Below, piece by piece: positions 7,974-16,507 of a stretch of DNA of 64,000 nucleotides. The notes below the pieces were generated by a model that did no database searches, had not been told where the DNA came from, and saw nothing but the letters and a program-made list of their open reading frames with translations. The DNA is from CSP1-5 sp964348275 (GTDB lineage Bacteria; Methylomirabilota; Methylomirabilia; Methylomirabilales; CSP1-5), in contig CAYGBT010000008.1 in the NCBI GenBank assembly GCA_964348275.1, positions 30,398 to 94,397 on the forward strand, read 5' to 3'. The first letter of the stretch is position 1. Every line of letters starts with the position of its first letter. Made by a program: the position numbers and the translations under genes.

Positions 7974-8411
7974 GTGAAACGGACTGCCCGTGACAAGCTG
8001 ATGCTGCTGGACACCCACATTCGTGCCTTAGCCAAGCGCCTCTATCTCAGGCCGACGGCCAAGGGGGTGGCTGCCGAGCTGGCGAACAGCGAGATTTTCA
8101 CCTGTGAGGCCCTAGGCCGAAAGGGACGCTGCATGATGACCGAGCTCGCCAAGGAGTGCGGCTTCCCCTTGAGTAGCCTGACCGGAATCGTGGACCGTCT
8201 CGTGTCGAAAGGGTACGTGCAGCGATTCCGAAGCGACGAGGACCGGCGCTCGGTCTTCGTGGAGCTGACGAGAAAAGGGGACCAGGTCTACCAGGAATGT
8301 CTCGAGGCCGAGATGGGATTGATCATCGCCATGATGGACTCGCTCGAGCCGGAAGAGCAGGATGCCCTCCTCAACCTCTTGGGAAAGGCCGTTGCCGGGC
8401 TGGGAGAGTAA
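7974..8411 (+). CDS. MarR-family transcriptional regulator
   Basis: 145 residues with a GTG start. A winged helix-turn-helix is visible: MTELAKECGFPLSSLTGIV (recognition helix), VDRLVSKGYVQRFRSDEDRR (wing) and VELTRKG. An acidic pair EPEEQDALLNLL is in the dimer helix. MarR proteins are dimeric repressors relieved by small ligands or oxidation. It is flanked by two copies of an operator-like sequence, one at its own promoter and one before the flavoprotein gene at 8499, so it probably controls both. Confidence 0.88.
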   Translation: MKRTARDKLMLLDTHIRALAKRLYLRPTAKGVAAELANSEIFTCEALGRKGRCMMTELAKECGFPLSSLTGIVDRLVSKGYVQRFRSDEDRRSVFVELTRKGDQVYQECLEAEMGLIIAMMDSLEPEEQDALLNLLGKAVAGLGE

Positions 8412-8448
8412 TTTTTTTTGTGAATACATTTCAAAATCGAATAATTCC

Positions 8449-8461
8449 TTTCCGTATCTAA
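8449..8461 (+). promoter_or_regulatory. Candidate MarR operator, copy 2
   Basis: TTTCCGTATCTAA, 38 bases before the flavoprotein start, inside an inverted repeat TTCCG-N9-CGGAA (8450-8468). It matches copy 1 at 7939 in 11 of 13 bases. A T-run at 8412-8420 just after the MarR stop could also act in termination. Confidence 0.45.
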
Positions 8462-8498
8462 TGCGGAAGACACGCGAAGGCGAGAGAGAGAGCCTTTT

Positions 8499-9596
8499 AT
8501 GAAATACGACGTCATCATTGCTGGACACAGTTTTGCCGGGCTGGCCGTTGCCAGCCAGCTCCGGGGAAGCATCCTGCTGATCGACCCAAAGCCAATCGGC
8601 GAAGGACAGACCTCGGCCTGCGGGACGCTCCTCGGGGTACCGCAGCGCCTCGGCCTGATGGACAGCGTGCTTCAGGCCCACCCCTTTCTGGCGTTTCACA
8701 CCCCGACCCGAACGGAACGGTACGATGTTCAGGAGCACCATTTCTGTACCTTCGACTACCAGCGCTTTTGCGAAGGGATGGCCGGAGGGACTGACGCGCA
8801 GATTCTGCAGGCCGTAGTAAGGGGAGTTGAGGGGGATGAGGTAGTCACCAACCGGGGGCGATTTCGAGGAACAATCTTGGTGGATGCCTCTGGCTGGCGA
8901 GGGGTGCTGGCAAACTCGGTCTGCCCGAGATACACCCCTCGCGAGAGGATGAGCTATGGGATCGAAACAGTCGCCCGACGCAAAGGTGAGAACCTCTGCT
9001 TTTGGTACGATCCGAATCTCGTCCCGGAGGGGGTCGCCTGGTTCTTCCCTATCGGTGAGGAATCGAGAATCGGCGTGGCCAGTTATGTTGGAGACGGTCA
9101 CCTGCGACCCCATTTGGACATTTTCTTGGATTCCCTGGGGCTTACCAAAGCGAACATTCACGGAGGCTACTTCCCCTGGTCGTTTCGGGTACCGACGGCC
9201 GGGAAGCTCTTCGTGGTCGGCGATGCCGCAGGGCAGTGCCTCCCCCTGACTGGGGAGGGGATTCGCCCTGCCCTCTACTTTGGGCAAGCGTGTGGGCGCA
9301 TCATCCAGAGAATCCTGGAGGGGAAGCTTTCCCTGAGATTGGGACTCGACGAGTATCGGGCTTTCGTTCTCCACCACCGTGGGCTTTATCGACTTCTGGG
9401 TTTTTTCCAGCGACTCCTGGTGCGGGGTCCGGTAGGAATGGTCAACAGGCTGATCGCTCTGGCATGTCGAGAGCCACTTCGATCTTTCATCCTCAGGGGC
9501 TACGTGGCTTATGCCGATCCCGAGCGGCTAACGCCACTCGACCGGAATACGCGCGTCAATCATCAGCAGCGTCACTACGCACCGGTGATCGCGTGA
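8499..9596 (+). CDS. FAD-dependent oxidoreductase of the geranylgeranyl-reductase family
   Basis: 365 residues. The Rossmann start is DVIIAGHSFAGLAVASQL, where the usual GAGPAG is GHSFAG. A mid-region VDASGWRG follows, then the second FAD motif VVGDAAGQCLPLTGEGIRPAL. Family members reduce isoprenoid chains or hydroxylate aromatics. It is probably controlled by the adjacent MarR regulator through the operator-like site at 8449. A second member of the family lies at 20519. The substrate cannot be told from sequence. Confidence 0.82.
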   Translation: MKYDVIIAGHSFAGLAVASQLRGSILLIDPKPIGEGQTSACGTLLGVPQRLGLMDSVLQAHPFLAFHTPTRTERYDVQEHHFCTFDYQRFCEGMAGGTDAQILQAVVRGVEGDEVVTNRGRFRGTILVDASGWRGVLANSVCPRYTPRERMSYGIETVARRKGENLCFWYDPNLVPEGVAWFFPIGEESRIGVASYVGDGHLRPHLDIFLDSLGLTKANIHGGYFPWSFRVPTAGKLFVVGDAAGQCLPLTGEGIRPALYFGQACGRIIQRILEGKLSLRLGLDEYRAFVLHHRGLYRLLGFFQRLLVRGPVGMVNRLIALACREPLRSFILRGYVAYADPERLTPLDRNTRVNHQQRHYAPVIA

Positions 9597-9624
9597 GAAC
9601 TATGCGAGGGGATTGAGCCGAACC

Positions 9625-10146
9625 ATGCGTGAGCAAGCAATACCAATCAGGAAAGGAGTTCAGCGGCGGCGAGCCATCTTGATGGGGCTACTCGCGGCAG
9701 CAGGGTTATTGGCGTTTTACGCGGTTGTGGTCCTCGCCGGCTCGAAGTCCTTGCAGCATTTGCAGAGCCTTATAGCCGAGGACGGCTGGTTCGTGGCAGC
9801 CATCACGGCGGGATTCGGGATCCAGATGGGCCTCTTCGCCTACCTCAGGGCATCGATGAAGGCCGCGGGTGAAGGGATACCGTTCGCAATGGCAGCTACC
9901 GGAACGGGCGGCTCCACAGTGGCGATGGTGGCCTGCTGCGCGCACCATTTGGCCGACATCCTGCCGCTGGCCGGGATGACCGCTGCCAGCCTTTTTTTGA
10001 GCGAGTACAAGCGGCCCCTCATGACATTTGGCCTGGTGGCCACGGGGATCGGGATCCTGTGGATGTTGTGGCAGCTCCGCCGCCACGACCAACACTCCAT
10101 GGCCGCGGCTAGTCCGAAACCGGCTTCAGGAGCGAGCTGCCACTAA
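9625..10146 (+). CDS. Membrane protein with a Cys-Cys-His-His motif, next to copA
   Basis: 173 residues with about four membrane helices. The third contains VACCAHHLADILPLAG, a candidate metal site within the membrane. The tail ends GASCH, another Cys/His pair. I do not know a named family. It lies 120 bases upstream of the CopA copper ATPase, so a part in copper movement is a reasonable guess. TTG 9613 is an alternative start, but its ribosome site GAGGGG would be only one base away. Confidence 0.6.
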   Translation: MREQAIPIRKGVQRRRAILMGLLAAAGLLAFYAVVVLAGSKSLQHLQSLIAEDGWFVAAITAGFGIQMGLFAYLRASMKAAGEGIPFAMAATGTGGSTVAMVACCAHHLADILPLAGMTAASLFLSEYKRPLMTFGLVATGIGILWMLWQLRRHDQHSMAAASPKPASGASCH

Positions 10147-10266
10147 GGAGAAGCAAGCAGTGCTCAAAACGAGACGTTGGAAGCTCGGTAGTAGGTCTGA
10201 TGACGGTTGGGATTGGACCGGATTGCATTCTCCTCGGCGAGGTACGAAACAGTACGGAGGGAGACG

Positions 10267-12723
10267 ATGAAGCTAATTGAACTGCCGATTAAGGGGATGT
10301 CCTGCGCGTCGTGCGCGGCCCATATCGAAAAGACCTTGCAGGGCCTCCCCGGGGTGAAGCAGGCCGCGGTCAATTTCGCAACCGAGAAGGCGACGGTGAA
10401 ATACGAGCCGAACGTCGCAGATCCAAAAGTCCTGGTCGAAGCGGTGCGTGACGCGGGATACGAGGTCCCCCGGGAGCAGCTTACCCTGCCCATTGGGGGC
10501 ATGACCTGTGCGAGTTGTGTCGCGCACGTCGAGCGGGCGCTCATTGGTCTGGACGGCGTGTTCGCCGCCAAGGTGAACCTAGCCACCGAGAAAGCGACAG
10601 TGACCTACATTCCCGGGATGACCAGCCTGGACGACCTCACACAGGCGGTGGCGGATGCCGGCTACGCAGTGCTGCAATTTCCTGAGGAGGCTGCCGCTCC
10701 GGGCGAGGAAGAGGTGGACCAGGAAGAACGGAAAATGCAGGCCGCCCGTTTCAACATGCAGGTGGCCTGGGGTTTCACCGTGCCAATCATCCTGTGGATG
10801 TTTGCTGAGATGTTTTTCGGCATCATCTGGCCCAACCAGACGGCGTACGATCTGGGATTGATCACCCTTGCAGTTCCCGTCCTCATCTGGGTAGGCCGTA
10901 AGACTTACACCGGCGCCTGGGCCGCCGTGCGGCACGGCCACGCCAACATGGACACCCTCATCGCTCTGGGCACCGGTGTGTCCTTCCTGACCGGGCCGGC
11001 CACCTTCTTTTTCCCGGTGGCCAACTATGCCGGTGTCGCGGCCATGATCATGGCCTTTCACCTGACCGGACGCTACGTGGAAGAGACGGCCAGAGGCCGC
11101 GCTTCCCAGGCGATCCGCAAGCTGCTGGAGCTCGGAGCGAAGACGGCCCGGATCCTGATCGACGACCGGGAGGTCGAGATTCCCATCGAAAGGGTGGCGG
11201 TCGGTGACGTGATGGTCGTGCGTCCCGGCGAGAAGATCCCCACTGACGGCGTCATCCTGGACGGAGAAAGCGCAGTGGACGAGTCCATGGCCACCGGCGA
11301 GTCGATGCCGGTCAACAAGTCCGCAGGCGACGAGGCCATCGGGGCAACGGTCAACCAGGAGGGGCTGTTGAAGGTTCAGGCCACCAAGGTGGGCAAAGAC
11401 ACCTTCCTCTCCCAGGTCATCAAGCTGGTCGAGGAATGCCAGGGCTCCAAGGTCCCGATCCAGGAGTTTGCGGACCGGGTAACGGGGATCTTCGTACCGG
11501 TGGTTATCGGGATCGCCCTACTCACGCTCTCGGCCTGGCTCTTCTTCCCCGAGTTCATGAAGCCACTGGTCACCTTTGGCGGCTTTCTGCCCTGGGTCAA
11601 CCCCAATCTCGGTGTAGTGACCCTGGCTATCGTTTCCACAGTTGCTGTACTGGTTATCGCCTGCCCCTGCGCCCTAGGCCTGGCCACGCCGACGGCGCTC
11701 ATGGTGGGCAGCGGCATGGGCGCCGAGACCGGCATCCTCATCCGCTCGGGCGAAGCGATCCAGACACTGAAAGACATCAACGTGATCGTCTTCGACAAGA
11801 CCGGGACGATCACGAAGGGGAAGCCGGAGGTCACGGACGTCGTGGGGGTGAACGGCTTCAACGAGGAAAGTGTGCTCCGGCTGGCGGGCTCGGCGGAACG
11901 CGGAAGCGAACATCCGCTGGGGCGGGCGATTGTGGAGTGGGCCGAGGCCAAGGGAGTAACGCTGGCTGGACCGGAAAGCTTCCAGGCAATGCGAGGAAAG
12001 GGAGTCATGGCTTCCATTAATGGTGACCGAGTGCTTGTTGGCTCCCGGAGGTTGATGCGGGAGCACGGTCTCGACCCAGCCTCATTGGAACCGGAACTGG
12101 TGCGCCTGGAGAAAGAGGCCAAAACGGCCATGCTGGTGGCCGCCAACGCCACCCTGGCCGGAGTGGTGGCCGTAGCCGACACGCTCAAGGACGATTCGGT
12201 GGGTGCCATTCGGGAACTACACCAGATGGGAGTACAGACGGCGGTGATCACCGGCGATAACCAGCGCACGGCCGATGCGATCGCGCGAGTGGTCGGAATT
12301 GACCAGGTGCTGGCTGAGGTCCTACCGGACGGAAAGGTCACTGAAATCCAGAAGCTGCAGGATCGCTTCGAGCTTGTGGCCATGGTGGGGGACGGCATCA
12401 ATGACGCCCCTGCCCTTACCCAGGCCAACGTGGGCATCGCCATCGGTACGGGAACAGACATTGCCATCGAGGCATCAGACGTCACCCTGGTAAGCGGCCA
12501 GCTCTCGGGAGTGGTCAGCGCGATCAAGCTGAGCCGGGCCACGTTCCGCAAGATCAAGCAGAATCTGTTCTGGGCATACTTTTACAACGTGGTGATGATC
12601 CCGCTCGCCATCATCGGGTGGATGCACCCGGTGCTGGCGGAGATTGCCATGGCGACCTCGTCCACCTCGGTAGTGACCAATGCCAACCGGCTGCGCCGGG
12701 TCGACATCCGGCCCAGTGGATAG
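10267..12723 (+). CDS. copA: Cu+-exporting P1B-type ATPase (CopA), two HMA domains
   Basis: 818 residues. Two N-terminal heavy-metal-binding domains (GMSCASC near residue 12, GMTCASC near 80) precede a P1B ATPase core. The core has the intramembrane CPC (VIACPCALGLATP), phosphorylation motif DKTGT, SEHPLG (the HP motif) and GDGINDAPAL. The last helices contain YN and a M-x2-S-S type motif (MATSS), which marks Cu+ specificity. It pumps Cu+ out of the cytoplasm. GGAGG precedes ATG 10267; the frame is open to 10207 without good support. Confidence 0.95.
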   Translation: MKLIELPIKGMSCASCAAHIEKTLQGLPGVKQAAVNFATEKATVKYEPNVADPKVLVEAVRDAGYEVPREQLTLPIGGMTCASCVAHVERALIGLDGVFAAKVNLATEKATVTYIPGMTSLDDLTQAVADAGYAVLQFPEEAAAPGEEEVDQEERKMQAARFNMQVAWGFTVPIILWMFAEMFFGIIWPNQTAYDLGLITLAVPVLIWVGRKTYTGAWAAVRHGHANMDTLIALGTGVSFLTGPATFFFPVANYAGVAAMIMAFHLTGRYVEETARGRASQAIRKLLELGAKTARILIDDREVEIPIERVAVGDVMVVRPGEKIPTDGVILDGESAVDESMATGESMPVNKSAGDEAIGATVNQEGLLKVQATKVGKDTFLSQVIKLVEECQGSKVPIQEFADRVTGIFVPVVIGIALLTLSAWLFFPEFMKPLVTFGGFLPWVNPNLGVVTLAIVSTVAVLVIACPCALGLATPTALMVGSGMGAETGILIRSGEAIQTLKDINVIVFDKTGTITKGKPEVTDVVGVNGFNEESVLRLAGSAERGSEHPLGRAIVEWAEAKGVTLAGPESFQAMRGKGVMASINGDRVLVGSRRLMREHGLDPASLEPELVRLEKEAKTAMLVAANATLAGVVAVADTLKDDSVGAIRELHQMGVQTAVITGDNQRTADAIARVVGIDQVLAEVLPDGKVTEIQKLQDRFELVAMVGDGINDAPALTQANVGIAIGTGTDIAIEASDVTLVSGQLSGVVSAIKLSRATFRKIKQNLFWAYFYNVVMIPLAIIGWMHPVLAEIAMATSSTSVVTNANRLRRVDIRPSG

Positions 12724-12808
12724 CGAGAATGTCGTCGCTGGCGCGGGCAACTCCCGCGCAGCCGATGGTATCACGTCTGCCAAAAAGTGAGCCGGAAGGG
12801 GGATAGGA

Positions 12809-13732
12809 ATGGATAACGAAGAGAAGTCGCTGCGGCAGAGACAGAGAGGCCATGTCACTATACAAACTGATCACACCCTCATGATCATTAACGATAATCC
12901 CCAAGTCCGGGAGCAGTATCGAGATCTCCTGGAGAAGGAGGGATTTTCCGTCGTCGAGGCCACTAATGGGGCTGATGGGCTGATCTGGCTTTTGGGAAAG
13001 GCTGCAGATCTGATCGTCCTCGACCTCGACGTGCCTGTTGTGGATGGTCGGAGTTTCCTCGAGTACCGGTTGCGCCATGAAAACATTTGGGAGATCCCGG
13101 TGGTGGTGGTGAGCAGCCGGCTGGACGATGCCGGGCTTCATCACACCCTCGTCCGCCTCGGCGCGGACCGGCTGTTTCACCAGTCCTTTAAGCCTGAGGA
13201 CTTTCTCGGCACTGTGCGGGAGTTGCTGACGAAACCTCATATCCCTGTGGTCCCACTTCTCGCTGAGGCCGGTGGAGCCGGTGCACGGAAGGACGTCCGG
13301 CTTGCCTTCAACATCCCCATTCGCATTCGCACCTCTTCGTCCGGAGAAACTTCGGGGATGCTCCGGGATCTCAGTGCCGGGGGTCTCGGCGCGCACCTCC
13401 CCCATCGCCTCCATGAGTGGGAACCGATCACAATTAGCCTCACCCTGGAAGGGCGCTCGTTGGTCTTGACGGGGTACGTGCAGTGGTTCACGAGAAGCCG
13501 CGCAACCCTGAGTTACCGCTACGGCATACAGTTCACCGAAAGGCAGCACGATTCGTTCCCCATGCATGCCTATTCATTCTTTCGCGAACATTCGGCGACC
13601 TTTCGACTCAGCGCGTGGTCGCGGATACGCGAACTGGGGAGAAGACCGTTCAGTCCGAGGACGAGGAATGGCAGGCCGAAAGTGGCGCCCCGCACCTCTC
13701 ATTCCTCGGCGCGGTCCAACAACTCATGCTAA
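12809..13732 (+). CDS. Response-regulator receiver fused to a PilZ domain
   Basis: 307 residues. The receiver (about 25-145) has IINDN for the acidic pocket and the phosphoacceptor in LIVLDLDVP. The expected Lys region is unusual (FHQSFKPED). A PilZ domain follows (about 165-260) with RKDVR as the RxxxR motif and RDLSAGGLGA as D-x-S-x-G-G, the c-di-GMP-binding signature. The C-terminal 45 residues are basic and low in pattern. It could link phosphorylation to c-di-GMP. The gene follows copA by 85 bases but is not obviously tied to it. Confidence 0.8.
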   Translation: MDNEEKSLRQRQRGHVTIQTDHTLMIINDNPQVREQYRDLLEKEGFSVVEATNGADGLIWLLGKAADLIVLDLDVPVVDGRSFLEYRLRHENIWEIPVVVVSSRLDDAGLHHTLVRLGADRLFHQSFKPEDFLGTVRELLTKPHIPVVPLLAEAGGAGARKDVRLAFNIPIRIRTSSSGETSGMLRDLSAGGLGAHLPHRLHEWEPITISLTLEGRSLVLTGYVQWFTRSRATLSYRYGIQFTERQHDSFPMHAYSFFREHSATFRLSAWSRIRELGRRPFSPRTRNGRPKVAPRTSHSSARSNNSC

Positions 13733-13926
13733 GGGACAGTTGCATACACGTGGCTCCATTTGCCTGGCCTTGTGCCGGGCGGAAAGGGAGAATAGCTGGA
13801 GGTGAAGAGAGGGGGAAATCGTGTAGGGAGAAAATTCTGGTCCGACACATAGACGTAGTGCAGGTTGTGTGAAATGTCTCGACCCGGCGAGGTCGGGCGG
13901 GACCAACCAAAGAAAGGAGAGAGAAC

Positions 13927-14109
13927 ATGGAATGGTTAGCGAGTAACTGGGTGTGGATTCTAGTCGGAATTGGGCTTGTCTGGTTCATGTCCCGTGGACA
14001 CGCGGGAATGGGCTGCTGCGGCGGCGGTCATTCCCACGGCACCCCCAAAGAAAGCCCGGAGCAGGAAAAGCAGAAGCAGCCGACGTCGACCAGGGGTTCC
14101 TGCCACTGA
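13927..14109 (+). CDS. Small membrane-anchored Cys/His/Gly-rich protein (60 aa)
   Basis: 60 residues. One membrane helix (about 5-21) is followed by GHAGMGCCGGGHSHG, a likely metal-binding patch, and a charged tail ending GSCH. GGAGAG precedes the ATG. It resembles the DUF2933-type small proteins common in copper and silver resistance loci, but the match is loose. It starts a run of small genes (13.9-17.9 kb) with cupredoxin, YHS and Rieske proteins. The gap 13733-13926 holds no gene I can support. Confidence 0.6.
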   Translation: MEWLASNWVWILVGIGLVWFMSRGHAGMGCCGGGHSHGTPKESPEQEKQKQPTSTRGSCH

Positions 14110-14130
14110 GTTCCATAGAGGAGTATTACA

Positions 14131-14463
14131 GTGTGTCACCTCATTCTCTTGCTTCCCGTATTCGGCCTCGGGCTCTTCGTTGTTCTGCCTTTTGAGGCGG
14201 CCCTCCCCCTCTATGGCATCGTCTTCGTGCTCTCCGCTTTTCTGTATCTCGTCATCGTGAGGGCCATGCGGCTTCCGGTGCAGACGGGAAGGGAGGGGAT
14301 GGTGGGCAAAGAGGCGGAGGTGATTCAGGACCTCAACCCCCTGGGGGTCATCCGACACGGGAACGAACTGTGGTCTGCCCAAGGCGCTGGGCATATCGTG
14401 AAAGGAGAAAAGGTGATCATTCTCACCGTGGATGGTTTGACGGCCAAGGTACAGCGCCGGTGA
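14131..14463 (+). CDS. Short NfeD-like membrane protein
   Basis: 110 residues, GTG start with AGAGGAG ten bases upstream. Two hydrophobic helices (about 5-45) are followed by a small beta domain of the NfeD C-terminal (OB-fold) type: GMVGKEAEVIQDLNPLG, GNELWSAQGAG, IKGEKV-like VKGEKVIILTVDG. NfeD proteins partner membrane proteases or stomatins, but no such gene is adjacent. Confidence 0.7.
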   Translation: MCHLILLLPVFGLGLFVVLPFEAALPLYGIVFVLSAFLYLVIVRAMRLPVQTGREGMVGKEAEVIQDLNPLGVIRHGNELWSAQGAGHIVKGEKVIILTVDGLTAKVQRR

Positions 14464-14488
14464 CCACTGGGAAACCGAGGGAGTCGAA

Positions 14489-14746
14489 ATGAAACTGTTG
14501 AACTTCAAGGTGGTAGCCTCGGCCTTGAGCCTGCTAGGAGCCGTGACGTTCACCGTATGCATCCTCTGGGACCTGGCCCTCCCGCAGTTCACCATGGTGG
14601 CAATCTGGAAAGTCCTGCTTCCCGGGTTTCAGGGGATCACCTGGGGGTCGTATTTCCTAGGCCTAGGTGAGATCATCCTCTACGCTCTCTATACGGCCCT
14701 GATCTTCGTGCCAAGCTATAACTACTTTCAGCGTCGCTGGGCCTAG
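14489..14746 (+). CDS. Conserved two-helix membrane protein, DUF5676-like (copy 1)
   Basis: 85 residues with two membrane helices, containing TFTVCILWDLALP, LLPGFQGITWGSYFLGL and FVPSYNYF. A paralog at 29035-29292 is nearly the same along its whole length. Both copies lie shortly before an ICMT-like methyltransferase. I believe the family is DUF5676, often seen in copper and YHS gene neighbourhoods; function unknown. Confidence 0.7.
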   Translation: MKLLNFKVVASALSLLGAVTFTVCILWDLALPQFTMVAIWKVLLPGFQGITWGSYFLGLGEIILYALYTALIFVPSYNYFQRRWA

Positions 14747-14807
14747 ATGCGGCTCGTTGAGCGTAAAGCAAGCAGAGCCAGCAGTTCCCAGAGGAAGGAG
14801 ACAGGAT

Positions 14808-15137
14808 ATGAAACAAGGGATTATCCCAGCCTTTCTATTTCTTCTCGCGATCGTGATGGCCCGCCCAGCCACCGCTGCGGGAATCATGGTGACGCAGGAC
14901 GGGCTCAGCGACCCGGCCCTGACCGTGTCAGCTGGCGAGGTGATCTCCTGGATCGATGTGACCGGGAGGGCAGTCCGGATTCTCTTTCCCGATGTCAAGG
15001 GGGCCCCAGTCTCAAAGGAGTTCGTGGCACGGGAGGTCCATGTGTTCTTTGATCACCCAGGCAAGTATCGCTATGCCCTTACCGTAGGCGCCGAGAAGGG
15101 GACACGGGAGATCGCAGGAGAGATCAACGTTCGCTAG
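14808..15137 (+). CDS. Exported cupredoxin-like small protein
   Basis: 109 residues. A signal peptide (to about residue 23, PATAA) precedes a beta-sandwich pattern: DPALTVSAGEVISWID, ...EVHVFFDHPGKYRYALTV. The layout is that of cupredoxins, but the classical Cys/Met copper ligands are absent, so it may bind no copper or do so weakly. GAGGAAGGAG lies before ATG 14808. The 207-base gap after it (15138-15344) holds no gene I can support. Confidence 0.55.
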   Translation: MKQGIIPAFLFLLAIVMARPATAAGIMVTQDGLSDPALTVSAGEVISWIDVTGRAVRILFPDVKGAPVSKEFVAREVHVFFDHPGKYRYALTVGAEKGTREIAGEINVR

Positions 15138-15344
15138 GATGAAAAAGCCGAAGAATGAGGTAATGGTGATGTCACGGTTCATGATCCCGCGGGTGGCGCA
15201 TTGTCGTGATGGGCATTGCTGAGGTCCTGAGCAGGACCGAAAACGGCCCGGGTTCGACAGCCAGCGGGGGCTCGCTCGTGCTGGCGGCGAATCTCTGAGT
15301 AAGTGCCGGGAAAACCGCCCACAAAACCGATAGGAGGAAGAGTC

Positions 15345-15521
15345 ATGGTGAAGGATCCGGTCTGCGGCATGGAGGTTGAGGAAGCAAAAGCAGCAGCCAC
15401 GTCCGTCTATCAAGGGACTACCTACTACTTCTGCGCGGAGGGGTGCAAGGTGACCTTTGAGAAGGCCCCGGAGAAATTCGTCGGAAAAACGGGAGAAGGC
15501 CATGGAACATCATCCCACTAA
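15345..15521 (+). CDS. Free-standing YHS-domain protein (58 aa)
   Basis: 58 residues: MVKDPVCGMEVEEAKAAATS, TYYFCAEGCKVTFEKAPEKF and a His-containing tail. AGGAGG precedes ATG 15345. It is a second free YHS protein, close to that at 7726 and to the first 45 residues of CopA at 30042. It overlaps the next gene by 20 bases, so the two are translationally coupled. Metal (probably copper) binding is inferred from the Cys pairs. Confidence 0.85.
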   Translation: MVKDPVCGMEVEEAKAAATSVYQGTTYYFCAEGCKVTFEKAPEKFVGKTGEGHGTSSH

Positions 15522-15765
15522 TACCCCCAGCGATCGTCGGAGCTTCGCCCCGGGCAAGCGCTCTTGGCTCATGATCATCGGCTGCACCCTCCCCTTTGCG
15601 GCGATCCTCCTTTTACCCCTTTGGGGGGTCAGTTGGGGAACGGCCTTGCTCTTTCTCTTCGTCCTCGCATGTCCGTTGATGCATCTTTTGGGGATGCACG
15701 GGGGTCATCACGGTCATCACCAGCCAAGGACTGAAGAAGAGTCAACGTCCCTAAGAAAGGAGTGA
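15502..15765 (+). CDS. Small His-rich membrane protein (DUF2933-like)
   Basis: 87 residues. Two membrane helices are followed by CPLMHLLGMHGGHHGHHQP, a His/Met-rich patch suited to metal binding. Start ATG 15502 lies inside the YHS gene and has GGGAGAAGG upstream. The combination of a hydrophobic hairpin and a C/M/H-rich patch matches DUF2933 proteins of copper loci. Confidence 0.68.
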   Translation: MEHHPTNTPSDRRSFAPGKRSWLMIIGCTLPFAAILLLPLWGVSWGTALLFLFVLACPLMHLLGMHGGHHGHHQPRTEEESTSLRKE

Positions 15766-15772
15766 TAGGGTC

Positions 15773-16240
15773 ATGGGCCCTACAGCTATTGACGAGGGGT
15801 TCGGCCCCGATCCGACCCGCAGGAGATTTATTAATTGGTTCCTCGGAACCAGCGTGGGGGCTTTCCTGCTCACGGTGCTCTATCCCGTGAGCCGGTACCT
15901 GATCCCACCACCGGTCGGCGAGTCGACAGCGGCAACGGTACAGCTTTCGATCAAGCCGGCCGATGTGAAGCCAAATTCGGGACAGATCTTCAAGTTTGGC
16001 AACCGCCCGGGGATCCTAATCCGGACGCCGGCCGGAGAGCTCCGAGCCTTTTCTGCCGTGTGCACTCATCTCGCCTGCACGGTGCAGTACCGGCCCGACC
16101 TCCGTCACATCTGGTGCGCCTGCCATAACGGTCACTTTGATCTCAACGGGGACAACATCGCGGGCCCGCCTCCTCGGTCGCTGGATCAGTACGTCGTCAA
16201 CGTCCGGGGAGACCAGATCGTGGTGAGCAGGAAGGCATGA
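15773..16240 (+). CDS. Rieske [2Fe-2S] protein (QcrA-like), Tat-type N-terminus
   Basis: 155 residues. N-terminal TRRRFINWFLGTSVGAFLL resembles a Tat signal-anchor. The Rieske motifs are CTHLAC and CACHNGHF, giving the two Cys and two His cluster ligands. Related proteins are the Rieske subunit of cytochrome bc complexes, but no cytochrome b gene follows here, so it may serve another complex. The gap 16241-16507 holds only an 18-codon ORF (16323-16379). Confidence 0.9.
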   Translation: MGPTAIDEGFGPDPTRRRFINWFLGTSVGAFLLTVLYPVSRYLIPPPVGESTAATVQLSIKPADVKPNSGQIFKFGNRPGILIRTPAGELRAFSAVCTHLACTVQYRPDLRHIWCACHNGHFDLNGDNIAGPPPRSLDQYVVNVRGDQIVVSRKA

Positions 16241-16507
16241 GACTCCAGGTGGGTGACCCGTTTGCAGCGATGAGGCGGGCCGGATGCAGGATTCACGTCC
16301 GCCCACGCGCAGAGGTGTCAACATGGGTTCGACCAAAACGAGGGGTATACAGGTGGACAGCCTTGAAAAATCTGCGTGACGAAGAGCATTGCCCCGCGAT
16401 GAAAACATAAGTACCGGAGAGTGGAGGGAGGGGGTCTGACGGGCGAAACCGTGCAACGCTCTCCTCCACCACCTGCCGGAACTTCTTCCTATAGAACGGA
16501 GCGGCTC

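Noticed and set aside
8112..9377. 421-residue minus-strand open frame
   Set aside because: It lies antisense to the MarR and flavoprotein genes, which have clear motifs; its composition is that of a shadow frame in GC-rich DNA.
11376..12557. 393-residue minus-strand open frame within copA
   Set aside because: Antisense to the well-supported P1B ATPase; rich in Ser/Ala/Thr, as expected for a shadow frame.
15139..15222. 27-codon ORF between the cupredoxin-like and YHS genes
   Set aside because: No spaced ribosome site and no recognisable pattern.
16323..16379. 18-codon ORF after AGAGGTG
   Set aside because: The ribosome site is good but the peptide is very short, has no recognisable pattern and no support from neighbours.
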